Below are positions 9,466-19,237 of a stretch of DNA of 64,000 nucleotides, one piece after another (positions within the stretch are counted from its first letter, which is position 1; the number at the start of each line of letters is the position of its first letter). A program made the translations under genes and the position numbers. This DNA is from Phaseolibacter flectens ATCC 12775 (lineage in GTDB: Bacteria; Pseudomonadota; Gammaproteobacteria; Enterobacterales; Enterobacteriaceae), in contig NZ_JAEE01000007.1 of NCBI RefSeq assembly GCF_000518745.1, forward strand, positions 92,729 to 156,728. The letters run 5' to 3'. The notes beneath the pieces were generated by a model. It worked only from the letters and a program-made list of their open reading frames with translations. It did no database searches and was not told the DNA's origin.

Positions 9466-10257
9466 TTATATGGCACAATCCAAACGAGGAAAAAGTGCCA
9501 GTGTATTTTGCCATAACTGCTCGGCGATCAGTGCGGCGGGCTCGACTCGCAACTGACAGAAACACTCGAAAATCGCCGCGACGCGCTGTGGACAATTAAC
9601 CTGCCCTTGATAGCCAAATAATGGCATATCCGGCGCATCCGTTTCTAATAGCAAACAATCTAGGGGAAGACGAGCAAAAGCATGTCGTGTTTTATTGGCG
9701 CGTGGGTAAGTGATGGTTCCCCCCATCCCCAGACGGTATCCTAGATCAATAAATTGTTTCGCCTGTTGATAACTACCACTGAATCCATGTACAACCCCCG
9801 TAGCAGGAAGTGCAGCCTGGCGCAACCGTTTTAGCAACACATCATGAGTACGGCGTGAGTGTAAAATAACCGGCAGATGACACTGTCTCGCCAGAGCAAA
9901 TTGCGCGTCGAGTAGGGCTAATTGCTGCGTAAACCACTGTGCCGCGTTAGGCTGATACCGATCTAACCCTATTTCACCGATGGCCACCACGGGACTGTGT
10001 TCTGATGTGATTATCTGCTCGAGATCAGTCAGATCTTGGGGTTGATGCCTATCGATCCATAATGGATGCAAACCAAGCGCTGGATAGACGTGATCATATT
10101 GCTGACTCAGTTGCAGTACTTGATCAAAATATTGCCGCTGAACGGCGGGGACAATGATCTTTTCAACCCCAACCGCGGTTGCCTGCCGTAGATGTTCGGT
10201 CAAATCCTTAGACAAATTCGGAAAATCAAGATGGCAATGTGAGTCTATCAATCGCAT
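9466..10257 (-). CDS. yjjV: TatD-family metal-dependent hydrolase YjjV
   Basis: 263 residues. TatD/YcfH-type amidohydrolase fold: DSHCHLDF gives the HxH metal site, IGEIGLDRY the bridging Glu, LHSRRTHD and VVHGFSGS further His ligands, and LETDAPDMP the catalytic Asp region. Members are metal-dependent DNases or phosphoesterases; the YjjV substrate is unsettled. Identified as YjjV rather than TatD or YcfH by sequence and by position: E. coli also has yjjV between osmY and deoC. The intervening ytjA, yjjU, yjjW and yjjI are missing here. Confidence 0.9.
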   Translation of the reverse strand: MRLIDSHCHLDFPNLSKDLTEHLRQATAVGVEKIIVPAVQRQYFDQVLQLSQQYDHVYPALGLHPLWIDRHQPQDLTDLEQIITSEHSPVVAIGEIGLDRYQPNAAQWFTQQLALLDAQFALARQCHLPVILHSRRTHDVLLKRLRQAALPATGVVHGFSGSYQQAKQFIDLGYRLGMGGTITYPRANKTRHAFARLPLDCLLLETDAPDMPLFGYQGQVNCPQRVAAIFECFCQLRVEPAALIAEQLWQNTLALFPRLDCAI

Positions 10258-10289
10258 GCCGGATCCTTATCGAAGAGAAAGAGGAAGTT

Positions 10290-10901
10290 TCAACATATCC
10301 TATCTCTGTGCGACACAGTTAAATGATTATCGACCTTGAGCACATCAGCAACCTGACGGATCAGCTGACTAACCAGAAATTTCTCCCGTCGATCGGCGAC
10401 CTGACCTTGAATAGTCACATTCTGCAGATGAGTTTGAATACGAATATGACAGCTGGCGATGTTTTTATCAGCCAATAATCGCGTTTTAATTTCACTGGTG
10501 ATAGCCAGATCGCGAGCATAGCTTTGAAGCGTATTCGGTCGTACAGCTTGTACTTTCACTCGGTTGATCACATGCTTGACCCCTGGGATCTTAGCGGCAC
10601 ATTTTTTTATTTCACGGCGACTTTTTTGCCGTTCAACCTGACCACGGATGGTGACAATCCCCTGTTCAGTGGTCACCTGTAAGTCTTTCATTGATAATTG
10701 TTTTTGGTTTAACAGGGCAGATTTCACCTTGGCGGTCACTTGGCTGTCATCCAGAAACTGGCCGATATGGCTCGCTAATGTCACCTGTTCATGGCTGCTC
10801 ACCGATGAAAACGACAGGCTCAGTAGTATCACCAACCCTAAGAAAAGAAAGAGCTGCGGTGGGAAAAACCTCACCTTATCACGTCCTATTATGCCAATCA
10901 T
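10290..10901 (-). CDS. osmY: OsmY-like periplasmic protein with two BON domains
   Basis: 203 residues (E. coli OsmY 201). A hydrophobic N-terminal segment (about residues 12-33) works as a signal peptide. Two BON domains follow: about residues 50-120 (DDSQVTAKVKSALL, then GIVTIRGQV) and 128-195 (TSEIKTRLLADKNI, then QNVTIQGQV). OsmY is an osmotically induced periplasmic chaperone of outer-membrane traffic. It sits next to prfC as in E. coli. The N-terminus (KVRFFPPQ) and C-terminus (SHRDRIC) differ from OsmY and the protein is more basic, so function may have drifted. Confidence 0.8.
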   Translation of the reverse strand: MIGIIGRDKVRFFPPQLFLFLGLVILLSLSFSSVSSHEQVTLASHIGQFLDDSQVTAKVKSALLNQKQLSMKDLQVTTEQGIVTIRGQVERQKSRREIKKCAAKIPGVKHVINRVKVQAVRPNTLQSYARDLAITSEIKTRLLADKNIASCHIRIQTHLQNVTIQGQVADRREKFLVSQLIRQVADVLKVDNHLTVSHRDRIC

Positions 10902-11019
10902 GATTACCCTAAACTAAAGGGAGATCCGCATTGGATGACTGATCAACGGGATCCCTCAAAATGGATTGCGTGATAAAGTCCAGCGGGCAACTCGCCAGCC
11001 GACACTTTATTTATCCGAT

Positions 11020-12609
11020 TTAATGCTCACGTGTTTTTCTGAAATGAACATCAGGATAACGTTCTTGGGTAATATTCAAGTTAACCATGGTCGGTGCAAT
11101 ATAAGTAAGATTATCGCCGCCATCCAATGCGAGATTCATTTCATTTTTACGTTGAAATTCATCCAGTTTCCGTCCATCTTGACATTCAACCCAGCGCGCA
11201 GTTGACACATTCACCGACTCATAAATGGCCTCAACGTTATATTCGGCCTTCAGTCGCGCCACCACCACATCAAACTGCAGCACACCCACCGCCCCCACAA
11301 TCAGATCATTGTTAATGAGAGGCCGAAATACCTGCACGGCACCTTCTTCAGACAACTGAACTAAGCCTTTTAGAAGCTGCTTCTGTTTTAATGGATCGCG
11401 TAAACGGATACGTCTGAATAATTCTGGCGCAAAGTTGGGGATCCCAGAAAATTTGATTTTTTCCCCTTGAGTAAAAGAGTCACCAATCTGAATGGTACCA
11501 TGGTTGTGCAAACCAATAATATCACCGGGCCAAGCTTCCTCCACATGGGAGCGATCGCCCGCCATAAAGGTCAGCGCATCAGAGATCACAACGTCCTTAC
11601 CTGTCCGTACCTGATAGACTTTCATCCCTTTCTGGTATTTTCCAGATACAATCCGCATAAAGGCAACGCGGTCTCGGTGCTTTGGATCCATATTGGCTTG
11701 GATCTTAAAAACAAATCCACTGAATTTATCTTCCTCTGCCACGACTTCACGTTGATCAGTTAGGCGAGGCATCGGTGCAGGCGCCCATTCAATCAAACCA
11801 TCTAACATATGATCGACGCCAAAATTTCCGAGCGCTGTACCAAAGAAAACCGGTGTCAGCTGCCCCTGTAAAAAAGGATCTATTTCAAAGGAATGAGAGG
11901 CACCTTGCACTAGCTCAAGCTCATCTCTCAATTGTTGCGCCAGATCTTCGCCCACCGCACTGTCAAGTTCCGGATTATTTAGCCCTTTGATTGTTCTGAC
12001 TTGCTGGATCGTGTGACCCTGACCCGTTTGGTACAAAATGGTTTCATCTTTATAAAGATGATAAACCCCTTTAAATAATTTTCCGCAACCAATTGGCCAA
12101 GTAATCGGCGCACAAGCAATTTTTAATTCACTTTCAACCTCGTCTAACAACTCCATAGGATCACGAATATCGCGATCGAGCTTGTTCATAAAGGTTAAAA
12201 TCGGGGTATCACGCAATCGAGTGACTTCCATTAATTTGCGCGTTCTGTCCTCTACCCCTTTCGCCGCATCAATCACCATCAAACAACAGTCGACGGCAGT
12301 CAATGTACGGTAAGTATCCTCAGAGAAGTCTTCATGACCTGGGGTATCAAGTAAATTAATCAGTTTGTCTTGATAAGGAAATTGCATCACCGAGGTTGTG
12401 ATCGAGATACCACGCTGTTTTTCCATTTCCATCCAGTCAGATCTCGCATGATGACTGGAACCTCGACTTTTTACCGTACCAGCAGTTTGGATCGCCTGTC
12501 CAAATAATAATACTTTCTCAGTGATGGTAGTTTTACCTGCATCAGGGTGAGAGATTATGGCAAAAGTACGGCGAATACTGACCTCATGTGCCTTTTGAGA
12601 CTGTGACAA
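11020..12609 (-). CDS. prfC: Peptide chain release factor 3
   Basis: 529 residues, as in E. coli. A GTPase that removes RF1/RF2 from the ribosome after termination. G-domain motifs: SHPDAGKTT (P-loop), DTPGHED (switch II) and MNKLDRD (G4); then the translation-factor beta-barrel and domain III. The start codon is TTG at 12609: the frame has no other Met until residue 60, after the P-loop, and AGAGGA lies 8 nt upstream. Likely monocistronic, or read into osmY 118 nt downstream. Confidence 0.97.
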   Translation of the reverse strand: MSQSQKAHEVSIRRTFAIISHPDAGKTTITEKVLLFGQAIQTAGTVKSRGSSHHARSDWMEMEKQRGISITTSVMQFPYQDKLINLLDTPGHEDFSEDTYRTLTAVDCCLMVIDAAKGVEDRTRKLMEVTRLRDTPILTFMNKLDRDIRDPMELLDEVESELKIACAPITWPIGCGKLFKGVYHLYKDETILYQTGQGHTIQQVRTIKGLNNPELDSAVGEDLAQQLRDELELVQGASHSFEIDPFLQGQLTPVFFGTALGNFGVDHMLDGLIEWAPAPMPRLTDQREVVAEEDKFSGFVFKIQANMDPKHRDRVAFMRIVSGKYQKGMKVYQVRTGKDVVISDALTFMAGDRSHVEEAWPGDIIGLHNHGTIQIGDSFTQGEKIKFSGIPNFAPELFRRIRLRDPLKQKQLLKGLVQLSEEGAVQVFRPLINNDLIVGAVGVLQFDVVVARLKAEYNVEAIYESVNVSTARWVECQDGRKLDEFQRKNEMNLALDGGDNLTYIAPTMVNLNITQERYPDVHFRKTREH

Positions 12610-13086
12610 TGTGAAAATCCTCTAAATAAGTACAAGCCCTGATACTGCTTTATTGCGCTGTTATAGAGATTGTACACCATGGTTTACTGCAGATCAGGCA
12701 AAATTATTGTTCAGTGTGTTGAATAATCGAATAAGGAAGCGTGAATTGGAGGCGGCGTCCTTGATATGGACTCTATTTTCAACTGCACACACCGGCAAAA
12801 CCACCATTAGCTAACACACCTCCTTTAACGGCATTCAACTCAAACCCATTCGTCGTCGAGACAGTGTTGATCCAAGTAGTTCATTCTTAATGAATTAACC
12901 GAGTTGCTGACAATAGAGGTAATAATGAGACGTAATTTCATTCCATAGCCTGAATAATTACCATTATTAAATAATTGATTTTAAAAGATTTTATCTAACA
13001 AAAGCCTTTCTATTTATTGTTAACTAAGCCATAATCTCTCTAACGTGCTTGATGACAACTATATTTAATTCTGACAGGGTATCATT
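12610..13086. other. Divergent intergenic region prfC/ftnA
   Basis: 477 nt with no supported gene. Both flanking genes must start transcription here. Upstream of ftnA a CATAAT (about 13030) could be a -10 with a weak TTTCTA -35; this is weak. A short minus-strand open frame near 12770-12890 lacks a usable start. Confidence 0.4.
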
Positions 13087-13596
13087 ATGTTAAAAAACGA
13101 CATGATCGCGAAACTCAACGATCAGCTTAATCTGGAATTTTACTCCGCTAATCTCTATTTACAAATGAGTGCTTGGTGCAGTGACAAAGGTTTTGAAGGT
13201 GCTGCGGCCTTCCTGAAAAAACACTCACGCGAAGAAATGGATCATATGCAACGCTTGTTTGATTATTTAAGCGATACTGGTGCCATGCCGGTATTAGGAA
13301 CCATTGAAGCACCGCCTGTCACCTTTGCTAGCTTGAATGATGTCTTCGATAAGACCTACTTACACGAGCAACATATAACAAGTAAAATCAATGAATTAGC
13401 AGATTTTGCAATGACATCTAAGGACTACTCAACCTTCAACTTCCTGCAATGGTACGTTGCGGAACAGCATGAAGAAGAGAAACTGTTTAAAACCGTGCTA
13501 GATAAAATGAAAATGCTGGAAAAAAGCTCTAACGGCCTATTCCTTATGGATAAAGACTTGGCTAGGATGGATAATCAGCATACAACATCCGCTTGA
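13087..13596 (+). CDS. ftnA: Non-haem ferritin FtnA
   Basis: 169 residues (E. coli FtnA 165). A four-helix ferritin that oxidises Fe(II) and stores it as a ferric mineral in a 24-mer. Ferroxidase ligands are visible: [13 protein letters not shown] (Glu near residue 17), [10 protein letters not shown] (Glu-Glu and His of helix B), EQHITSKI and [12 protein letters not shown] (Glu and Gln of helix D). There is no haem-binding Met of the bacterioferritin type. SD AGGG lies 11 nt before the ATG. Single gene closed by a strong bidirectional terminator. Confidence 0.96.
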   Translation: MLKNDMIAKLNDQLNLEFYSANLYLQMSAWCSDKGFEGAAAFLKKHSREEMDHMQRLFDYLSDTGAMPVLGTIEAPPVTFASLNDVFDKTYLHEQHITSKINELADFAMTSKDYSTFNFLQWYVAEQHEEEKLFKTVLDKMKMLEKSSNGLFLMDKDLARMDNQHTTSA

Positions 13597-13610
13597 CCCG
13601 AGTTCTTAGC

Positions 13611-13644
13611 AATAAAAAGAGCCACTGTTGTGGCTCTTTTTATT
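13611..13644. terminator. Bidirectional intrinsic terminator ftnA / MFS transporter
   Basis: A perfect 15-bp inverted repeat (AATAAAAAGAGCCAC and complement, loop TGTT) has A-runs on one side and T-runs on the other, so it can end transcription from both convergent genes. Confidence 0.95.
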
Positions 13645-13669
13645 GCTAGTGTCGCAACAGCAGCCTATG

Positions 13670-15007
13670 TCAGGTCGACTGAGAAAATGACGATGTCCCA
13701 TTGATTGATTTTTGTTTGAGCACATGTTGCCGAGCGAGACGACCAATCAGTAATGCACCGATTAAACCACAAACTGCCGCAAAGGTCAGCCAAGCGCCGG
13801 GCATTGCTTTATCGCCAGTGGTATGAATAAGGTAACTGGATACCGCAGGGGTAAAGCCCCCAAACAGTGCCGTTGCTAGACTGTAAGCCAGAGAAAATCC
13901 AGAGGCTTTGACATCGGCTGGCATCACCTCCGCCAGATACACCACCATAGCTCCATTATAACTGGCATACAAAAACGACAACCACAGTTCCGTGATAATC
14001 AGGTTGGAAAAGGAGGGGGAACCGGTTAACCAATGGAGTGCAGGCCAAGCTGTAAAAATCATTAATAAGGTAAAGATAATCAATAAAGGACGACGCCCAA
14101 CCCGGTCAGAGAGCGCTCCCATCACCGGTAACCAAAACAGATTAGATAAACCAATAAACAGTGTAACTAAAAAACTGTCTTTATCGCTCAACTGCAAAAC
14201 CGTTTTGCCAAAGGTTGGGGTAAATGCCGTTATCATGTAAAACATGACCGTGGTTGTGACCACAATCAGCATCCCTGACAGCACTAATGCCCAATTCCGC
14301 ATCACTGTATAAGCGATCTCTTTCATACTTGGCCGATGTTTCTTTTGTTTAAATGTCTCGGTTTCTTCAAGCATTTTGCGAATATAAAATAGAAAAGGCA
14401 CCACCAAACAACCAATGAAGAAAGGAATACGCCAACCCCAGTCTGATACCTGCTCTTTGTCCAACAGGTTATTCAGTAATAAGCCAATGAGAGCAGCAAA
14501 CACCACAGAAATTTGCTGGCTGGCAGACTGCCAGCTGACATAAAAGCCTTTACGTCCTTTCGGGGCAATTTCGGATAAGTACACCGAGACCCCCCCCAAT
14601 TCTACACCGGCTGAAAAGCCTTGTAATAAGCGCCCAATCAGTACCAATATTGGCGCCATGATGCCGATCGTATTATAACCCGGAACCACGGCGATCAGTA
14701 ACGTGCCTGAAGCCATTAAGCCAAGTGTTATCAGTAATCCTTTCCGCCGTCCGTAACGATCAATGTAGGTACCCAGGATGATCGCCCCTAAGGGACGCAT
14801 CAAGAATCCAGCACCAAAAGTCATCAGTGTTAGCATTAACGAAGTATAGGGATTACTACCAGGAAAAAAGGTTTTTGCAATTGCAGTTGCATAATAACCA
14901 AAAACCATAAAATCGTACATTTCTAGAAAATTACCACTGGTAACTTTAAAAATCGATTTTGCATTCTGCCATCTGGAAGGGGATGTATTAGTAAGATTAT
15001 CTGTCAT
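13670..15007 (-). CDS. MFS transporter, citrate-proton symporter (CitA/CitH) type
   Basis: 445 residues with 12 predicted membrane helices. It belongs to the metabolite:H+ symporter family. The first half follows Salmonella CitA closely: VTSGNFLEMYDF, FGAGFLMRPLGA, DRYGRRKGLLITLGLM, GRLLQGFSAGVELGGVSVYL, SWQSASQQ and EWGWRIPFFIGC-like DWGWRIPFFIGC. The loop-2/3 and 8/9 MFS signatures (DRYGRRKG and DRVGRRPL) are present. Probable substrate is citrate or a related tricarboxylate such as tricarballylate; the sequence does not decide. No tricarballylate or citrate catabolic gene is adjacent. It converges on ftnA. Confidence 0.85.
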   Translation of the reverse strand: MTDNLTNTSPSRWQNAKSIFKVTSGNFLEMYDFMVFGYYATAIAKTFFPGSNPYTSLMLTLMTFGAGFLMRPLGAIILGTYIDRYGRRKGLLITLGLMASGTLLIAVVPGYNTIGIMAPILVLIGRLLQGFSAGVELGGVSVYLSEIAPKGRKGFYVSWQSASQQISVVFAALIGLLLNNLLDKEQVSDWGWRIPFFIGCLVVPFLFYIRKMLEETETFKQKKHRPSMKEIAYTVMRNWALVLSGMLIVVTTTVMFYMITAFTPTFGKTVLQLSDKDSFLVTLFIGLSNLFWLPVMGALSDRVGRRPLLIIFTLLMIFTAWPALHWLTGSPSFSNLIITELWLSFLYASYNGAMVVYLAEVMPADVKASGFSLAYSLATALFGGFTPAVSSYLIHTTGDKAMPGAWLTFAAVCGLIGALLIGRLARQHVLKQKSINGTSSFSQST

Positions 15008-15436
15008 TATTCGTTATACCCTGAACCTTTGTCCTTGCAATGTACTCGATAAGCTCAGCAATTTCTGTGAGAGCCATCATCCTTTGGCCTAGAAGATAAA
15101 ACAATACTATAACAAATTTAACAAAAGATATAACAATGTTTGTATTACTGGATATTAAAATTCCTTACCAATGCCTTTTTTAACAAAGAAACACATTAAC
15201 CACAATAGAAAACAGAGTATTGACACTCTAAAACAGTGACGAACGTTGGCCTGTATTCTCACTTCATTACTCATTTAATTCACAATGAAGAATTTCGCGT
15301 TAACCGTCTTATCATTGGGGATAGAGAAAAAGGCAGTCATCTCAGGCTAAGGCGTTGATCCCCTCTCAGTGAATCAACGCCAGTCTTTGAGCCAAGATAC
15401 GATCAACGTGCTGAGCGGCAAACAACTGACTCTGTT
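15008..15436. other. Intergenic region between sulfatase-fold gene and MFS gene
   Basis: 429 nt, no ORF supported. It should hold the promoter of the MFS gene (AT-rich part, 15090-15190). A 9-bp perfect inverted repeat GGCGTTGAT/ATCAACGCC (15351-15381, 13-nt loop) sits 56 nt after the stop of the sulfatase-fold gene and may be its transcript-end hairpin, although the nearest T-run lies about 20 nt beyond it. Confidence 0.5.
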
Positions 15437-17134
15437 TTATGGCGAGGTTAACTCGTTCTTGAACAATGCCATTCCAATCACCCAACCCGGCATTTTATCA
15501 ACCAGAGCTTGGTAATTTTGTCCATGAGGATCCAGACAGCCATTCTCTTGATAGAATGAATTAGAGAACAAAGGAACATGTAAGAGATTGTTATTAATTG
15601 CGCTGGTTACACAAAATAACGGTTTGCCTTTTGATTGCTGGATCACCTTACGGACTGCATCGGTATTTTCTGATTTAATCAGAACAGGAATATCACCATA
15701 AACAGCAGGCCCACCAGCAAAAAAATCGACAGGTAATATTTTGTTTTTTATAAAGAAATCGTTTAGCGCCGGTTTATGATCACCGTAAATAACAATCGTC
15801 GCACTGGGATCGATAGCCAAGACTTGATGGGCAAAGTCCTGCAAACGATCGGCAGATTCAGCTAACAACGTTGAATAGGTTGTTTTCCCATCGTCGTTGC
15901 CGGCTTCATAAGGACCGTGTGTCGACATGGTGACTAACTGCATAAAAATGTGTTGTCCTTTGGCCTGCTTCAGAGCCTGAATGGCCGTTTTATAAAGGAT
16001 AATATCATCGGGTGTTTTTCGCCATGATGACTTGGCTGGCGTATAATTGGACGCGAGTTCGCTCATGTCCGATAAGCCCTGAAAACGTGAAATGCCAAGC
16101 TTGGGGTATACCGTGTTGCGATTCCAAGCGCCTTTGTCATTATCATGCGCCGCATAAGTGATGTATCCCACCTTTCTCAAGACCTGAGGCAAAGCATCAA
16201 CATAAGCAGACATGACCGTGCCATATTCCTGATAAATAATGCCAGACAGGTGGGCGGTATGACTAGGTAACCCCGTCAACATTTCAAACTCAGCGTTGGC
16301 CGTATTGCCACCGTAAACTGGCGATAAGCCTCTGGATTGCTCAAAACCCTGTTTAAGCAATGGCGTGAATAACGTTGAAAAATGATCTTTGTTATACCAA
16401 CAAGATTCACACAAAATATAAATGACCGTTTTAGGCCGCTCGCCTTGTGGTTTCGCCTGCTGGTAAAACTGCTGATATTGTTGCTTTTCTTGTAGACTGA
16501 CTGTCGGGGTGAATTTTCTGGCACTGGTTTGTATCAAATGCATTAGCAAACCATTATGACTGATATTCACTTTTGGCATATAGTTATTATAGAAAATAAA
16601 TACCTGTCTAACAGCAAAGTCCTGAATAAAAGACAAGCTGCCATTTTGATAGATGAAAAAAGTAAAGGGCATAATGAGAATCAGCAAAATTGCATAAATT
16701 CGGTGAAAAGGCTCTTTTCCCCTCCATCGTTTTTCAAGACGCGCGAGTAGAAATAAAAGTGATACCGCGGCGATAATAACCAAATAAGCCCAGAGTGGGA
16801 CATATTTGATCACTACAGAAAATTGGGATGTCGCAACAAGATCATTAAAGGATAACGGTATCCCCGTCAAACGCATTTTCTTGTAATTGATTGCCAGCAA
16901 TATCCCAACAATGATCACCGTTAAGCTCATTGCGCTAAACGTTCTGACTTTGCAAATCCGAAAAAACAAAAAGAGGAGGATAACTGGCGAATTAAGTAAA
17001 AAATACCGTAATGGGGTATAAAGAAAACCGTATTGTGGGTACGAAACCGGAAGAAATGATGATATGGTTGAATAGACGATCGCCATCACTACAACGACGA
17101 CAAAATCATTGATAAAAAGCCTGCCCTTAAACAT
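15437..17134 (-). CDS. LTA-synthase-like sulfatase-fold membrane phosphotransferase
   Basis: 565 residues. The N-terminal ~185 residues hold about five membrane helices, then an extracytoplasmic alkaline-phosphatase/sulfatase-fold domain. Family landmarks: YILCESCWY (metal-binding Glu), VYGGNTANAEFEMLTGL (putative nucleophile Thr in GGNT), AAHDNDKGAWNRN, SRFQGLSDM, MSTHGPYE and IYGDHKPALND (Asp-His metal ligands). Related enzymes move phosphoglycerol or phosphoethanolamine from phospholipid to glycans (LtaS in Gram-positives, OpgB on osmoregulated periplasmic glucans). At 565 residues it is shorter than E. coli OpgB (763), so I do not assign that name. Single gene; its acceptor is unknown. 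Confidence 0.85.
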   Translation of the reverse strand: MFKGRLFINDFVVVVVMAIVYSTISSFLPVSYPQYGFLYTPLRYFLLNSPVILLFLFFRICKVRTFSAMSLTVIIVGILLAINYKKMRLTGIPLSFNDLVATSQFSVVIKYVPLWAYLVIIAAVSLLFLLARLEKRWRGKEPFHRIYAILLILIMPFTFFIYQNGSLSFIQDFAVRQVFIFYNNYMPKVNISHNGLLMHLIQTSARKFTPTVSLQEKQQYQQFYQQAKPQGERPKTVIYILCESCWYNKDHFSTLFTPLLKQGFEQSRGLSPVYGGNTANAEFEMLTGLPSHTAHLSGIIYQEYGTVMSAYVDALPQVLRKVGYITYAAHDNDKGAWNRNTVYPKLGISRFQGLSDMSELASNYTPAKSSWRKTPDDIILYKTAIQALKQAKGQHIFMQLVTMSTHGPYEAGNDDGKTTYSTLLAESADRLQDFAHQVLAIDPSATIVIYGDHKPALNDFFIKNKILPVDFFAGGPAVYGDIPVLIKSENTDAVRKVIQQSKGKPLFCVTSAINNNLLHVPLFSNSFYQENGCLDPHGQNYQALVDKMPGWVIGMALFKNELTSP

Positions 17135-17244
17135 GTCCCGGTGACCTAAATAGAAAAATGAAGATAGTTTAGCATTAAATGATCTCCCAGAACAAATGAC
17201 AGATCATTCATGTCTCATTCCCCCACGTTTGACTTAACTCAATA

Positions 17245-17676
17245 TCAGGGGGACGAAGTGCCGGGACTTTCCAATCCAACCAATCCAATTTTCAAATAAC
17301 CAGCCTGACGCAATTTGTCCATGACTGACATCAGTGTGGCATAATCGACACGTTTATCAGCACGCAAAAAGAGGATTGTTTGCTTATCACCGTGAGTTTG
17401 CGCAATAACCGTTTCGATTAACTGCGGCTCGGTCACCTTATCGTCCCCCACAAACAGTTGCTTATCATCACGGATACTCAAGTAAACGGGTTTTTCGGGA
17501 CGCGGTGTCGGTTTACTGACCGACGAAGGTAAATTTACTTTCACATCAACTGTCGCCAATGGGGCGGCCACCATGAAAATAATCAGTAACACCAACATCA
17601 CATCGATAAAAGGCGTGACATTGATTTCATGCATTTCACCCGCAGTTTCCCCATCCTCTTTTAGCTGCATCGCCAT
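17245..17676 (-). CDS. exbD: Biopolymer transport protein ExbD
   Basis: 143 residues (E. coli 141). One membrane helix near residues 22-43 (PFIDVMLVLLIIFMVAAP) with the essential proton-conducting Asp in FIDVM, then a periplasmic domain ending YLKIGLVG. With ExbB and TonB it converts proton-motive force into energy for outer-membrane siderophore, cobalamin and haem uptake. Starts 2 nt after exbB ends, so it is co-transcribed and depends on the Fur-regulated exbB promoter. tonB is not in this window. Confidence 0.97.
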   Translation of the reverse strand: MAMQLKEDGETAGEMHEINVTPFIDVMLVLLIIFMVAAPLATVDVKVNLPSSVSKPTPRPEKPVYLSIRDDKQLFVGDDKVTEPQLIETVIAQTHGDKQTILFLRADKRVDYATLMSVMDKLRQAGYLKIGLVGLESPGTSSP

Positions 17677-17678
17677 TG

Positions 17679-18413
17679 CTATTTTCCTGCCTGTTGATCA
17701 TTAACCATAACGGCCTGTTGAGCCGCATGCCTTGCTAAATCTTGATCGCGGCTTTGTAATAGGAGAATTTGCGCGGCACTGTCACCAAGTAAAGCTTTAT
17801 ATCCAGCAATATAACGCACCAGACAGTTATAGATCACAACAGCAGGAATGGCAGCAACCAACCCCAATGCGGTGGCCAATAATGCTTCAGCAATACCCGG
17901 CGCAACAACGGCAAGATTGGTGGTTTGCGTTCTGGCAATTCCAATGAAGCTGTTCATAATGCCCCATACTGTGCCAAATAGACCGATAAAAGGGGCGACA
18001 GCACCCATGGTTGCGAGATAGCCGTTACCCTGTCCTGCTTGACGAACAATCGACAACATACGACGTTCTAAGCGGAACTGCGTCCGCTCCTTGACGCCAT
18101 CACCCTCGGTCATGCCTTGTGACAAATCGCGTTCTTGCAGGGCTTCTGCCAATAAAACTGCACTGTGGCTCTGTGCTGAAAATGACTCAGCGAGCGCCGC
18201 TGCTGCTGTCAAAGTTCGAGCCTCTTTCAGTGTATTTTGTTCTTTAACAAGCGTTTTTTTGGCATGACTTAACACACTAAAACGTGAGAAAAACAGCGCC
18301 CAAGTGACAATCGAGGCGAAGAGCAATCCCACCATAACCACTTTAACAACACTGTCCGCATGCTGAAACATCCCCCAGATCGAAAGGTCGCTGGGCATGA
18401 TTTCACTGTTCAT
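17679..18413 (-). CDS. exbB: Biopolymer transport protein ExbB
   Basis: 244 residues, the length of E. coli ExbB. Three membrane helices: about residues 22-42, the helix starting [20 protein letters not shown], and the one containing [20 protein letters not shown]. MotA/TolQ/ExbB fold; forms the pentameric proton channel around ExbD. ATG at 18413 with AAGGAG upstream. A TATAAT box and a Fur-box-like sequence lie within 90 nt upstream. metC is divergent and not part of the operon, as in E. coli. Confidence 0.97.
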   Translation of the reverse strand: MNSEIMPSDLSIWGMFQHADSVVKVVMVGLLFASIVTWALFFSRFSVLSHAKKTLVKEQNTLKEARTLTAAAALAESFSAQSHSAVLLAEALQERDLSQGMTEGDGVKERTQFRLERRMLSIVRQAGQGNGYLATMGAVAPFIGLFGTVWGIMNSFIGIARTQTTNLAVVAPGIAEALLATALGLVAAIPAVVIYNCLVRYIAGYKALLGDSAAQILLLQSRDQDLARHAAQQAVMVNDQQAGK

Positions 18414-18455
18414 CAGAGTCGCGCTCCTTAATTCTTTTATCTACACATTGCACCG

Positions 18456-18461
18456 ATTATA
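18456..18461 (-). promoter_or_regulatory. exbBD promoter -10 element
   Basis: On the minus strand TATAAT lies 43 nt before the exbB ATG. The -35 position, 17 nt further upstream, is poor (TCAATC), as is common for promoters that need no strong basal level. Confidence 0.5.
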
Positions 18462-18482
18462 ACATCAAACCTGCCACTGATT

Positions 18483-18501
18483 GATAGTAGTTATCATTAT
18501 T
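18483..18501 (-). promoter_or_regulatory. Fur box upstream of exbBD
   Basis: The 19-mer read on the minus strand, AATAATGATAACTACTATC, matches the Fur consensus GATAATGATAATCATTATC at 15 of 19 positions by hand count. It lies next to the -35 region, about 70 nt before exbB, so iron-loaded Fur would block the promoter. Confidence 0.75.
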
Positions 18502-18758
18502 ATTTACAAACCCACTGCCTTGACGACAAGGAAACTGGCTCGGATAACACCGCAAAGCAGCCGCGACCGTCAATCGTTAAATGCACTGGCGGGCCGAGTC
18601 ATAACAGGGGTAAGGAAATTCTAATTCTCATCCTAAAGGATTGCCTCAATCCCTTAGCGGTGTATCTTACAGTTAACCTTGCCGTTCGATTTTAACCTCA
18701 GGCATCGCTGCATTTTTATGATTTATTTTCTCGGGTAAACCTACTAAGGAAAAATAGA

Positions 18759-19133
18759 ATGACAAAAAAAATCGTGTTACTTATCTCTGCATTTTCTCTG
18801 CTGATGGTTAGCGAGGCTTTTGCACGCAACAACCATTTTATCGCGATCACCTCAGCCAATACGCTGCCCACACGCTGGTCTGCTTACGCCGATTTATATG
18901 ATGGTAAAGGCCATCATCTCTACCATTGGCAAGAAACAAACCACAAACCGGGTGACCCCATTCACTGGGATTATCAAGATGGCGGCGATAAAGGCTGGTT
19001 ACACCTGTGGATTGACGCGGCTCCCGGCAAACGTTTTTCTTATCTCACCCTGCCCTTGAACGCTAACCATTGTTATGACATTAGCGGTTCGGCAAACAGC
19101 ACGGTCAATGTTCAGGTCATTTCCTGTCCTTAA
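18759..19133 (+). CDS. Small secreted protein of unknown function
   Basis: 124 residues; family not recognised. A classical signal peptide covers residues 1-22 (MTKKIVLLISAFSLLMVSEAFA, cleavage after AFA). The mature ~102 residues are rich in His, Trp, Tyr and Asp: NNHFIAITSANTLP, WSAYADLYDGKGHHLYHW, IHWDYQDGGDKGWLHLWID. Two Cys (CYDISGS and the C-terminal SCP) could form a disulfide. The pattern fits a small periplasmic beta-protein. The aromatic and His content would suit ligand or metal binding, but that is a guess. A strong SD (AAGGAAAAATAGA) supports translation. It lies between exbB (divergent) and metC (same strand, 104 nt on). Confidence 0.75.
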   Translation: MTKKIVLLISAFSLLMVSEAFARNNHFIAITSANTLPTRWSAYADLYDGKGHHLYHWQETNHKPGDPIHWDYQDGGDKGWLHLWIDAAPGKRFSYLTLPLNANHCYDISGSANSTVNVQVISCP

Positions 19134-19237
19134 TACCGACAGCCACTGATATTCACTTTTTAAAGGGAGGTCGCTGGCCTTGCTCTATTTAATCATGCTA
19201 CTTTACTGGTAAAGCCCATGACAGATCACTGATAACC

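Larger units (their letters stand above)
18414..18758. other. Divergent intergenic region exbB / secreted protein gene
   Basis: 345 nt. The exbB side holds the -10 element and the Fur box. The half nearer the secreted-protein gene ends with a good SD (AAGGA, about 18746-18752) but no clear promoter. Confidence 0.5.

Noticed and set aside
12770..12890. Minus-strand open frame ending GGVLANGGFAGVCS, preceded by AAAGGAGGTG
   Set aside because: The SD-like run lies inside the frame and no start codon fits it; only ~30 residues.
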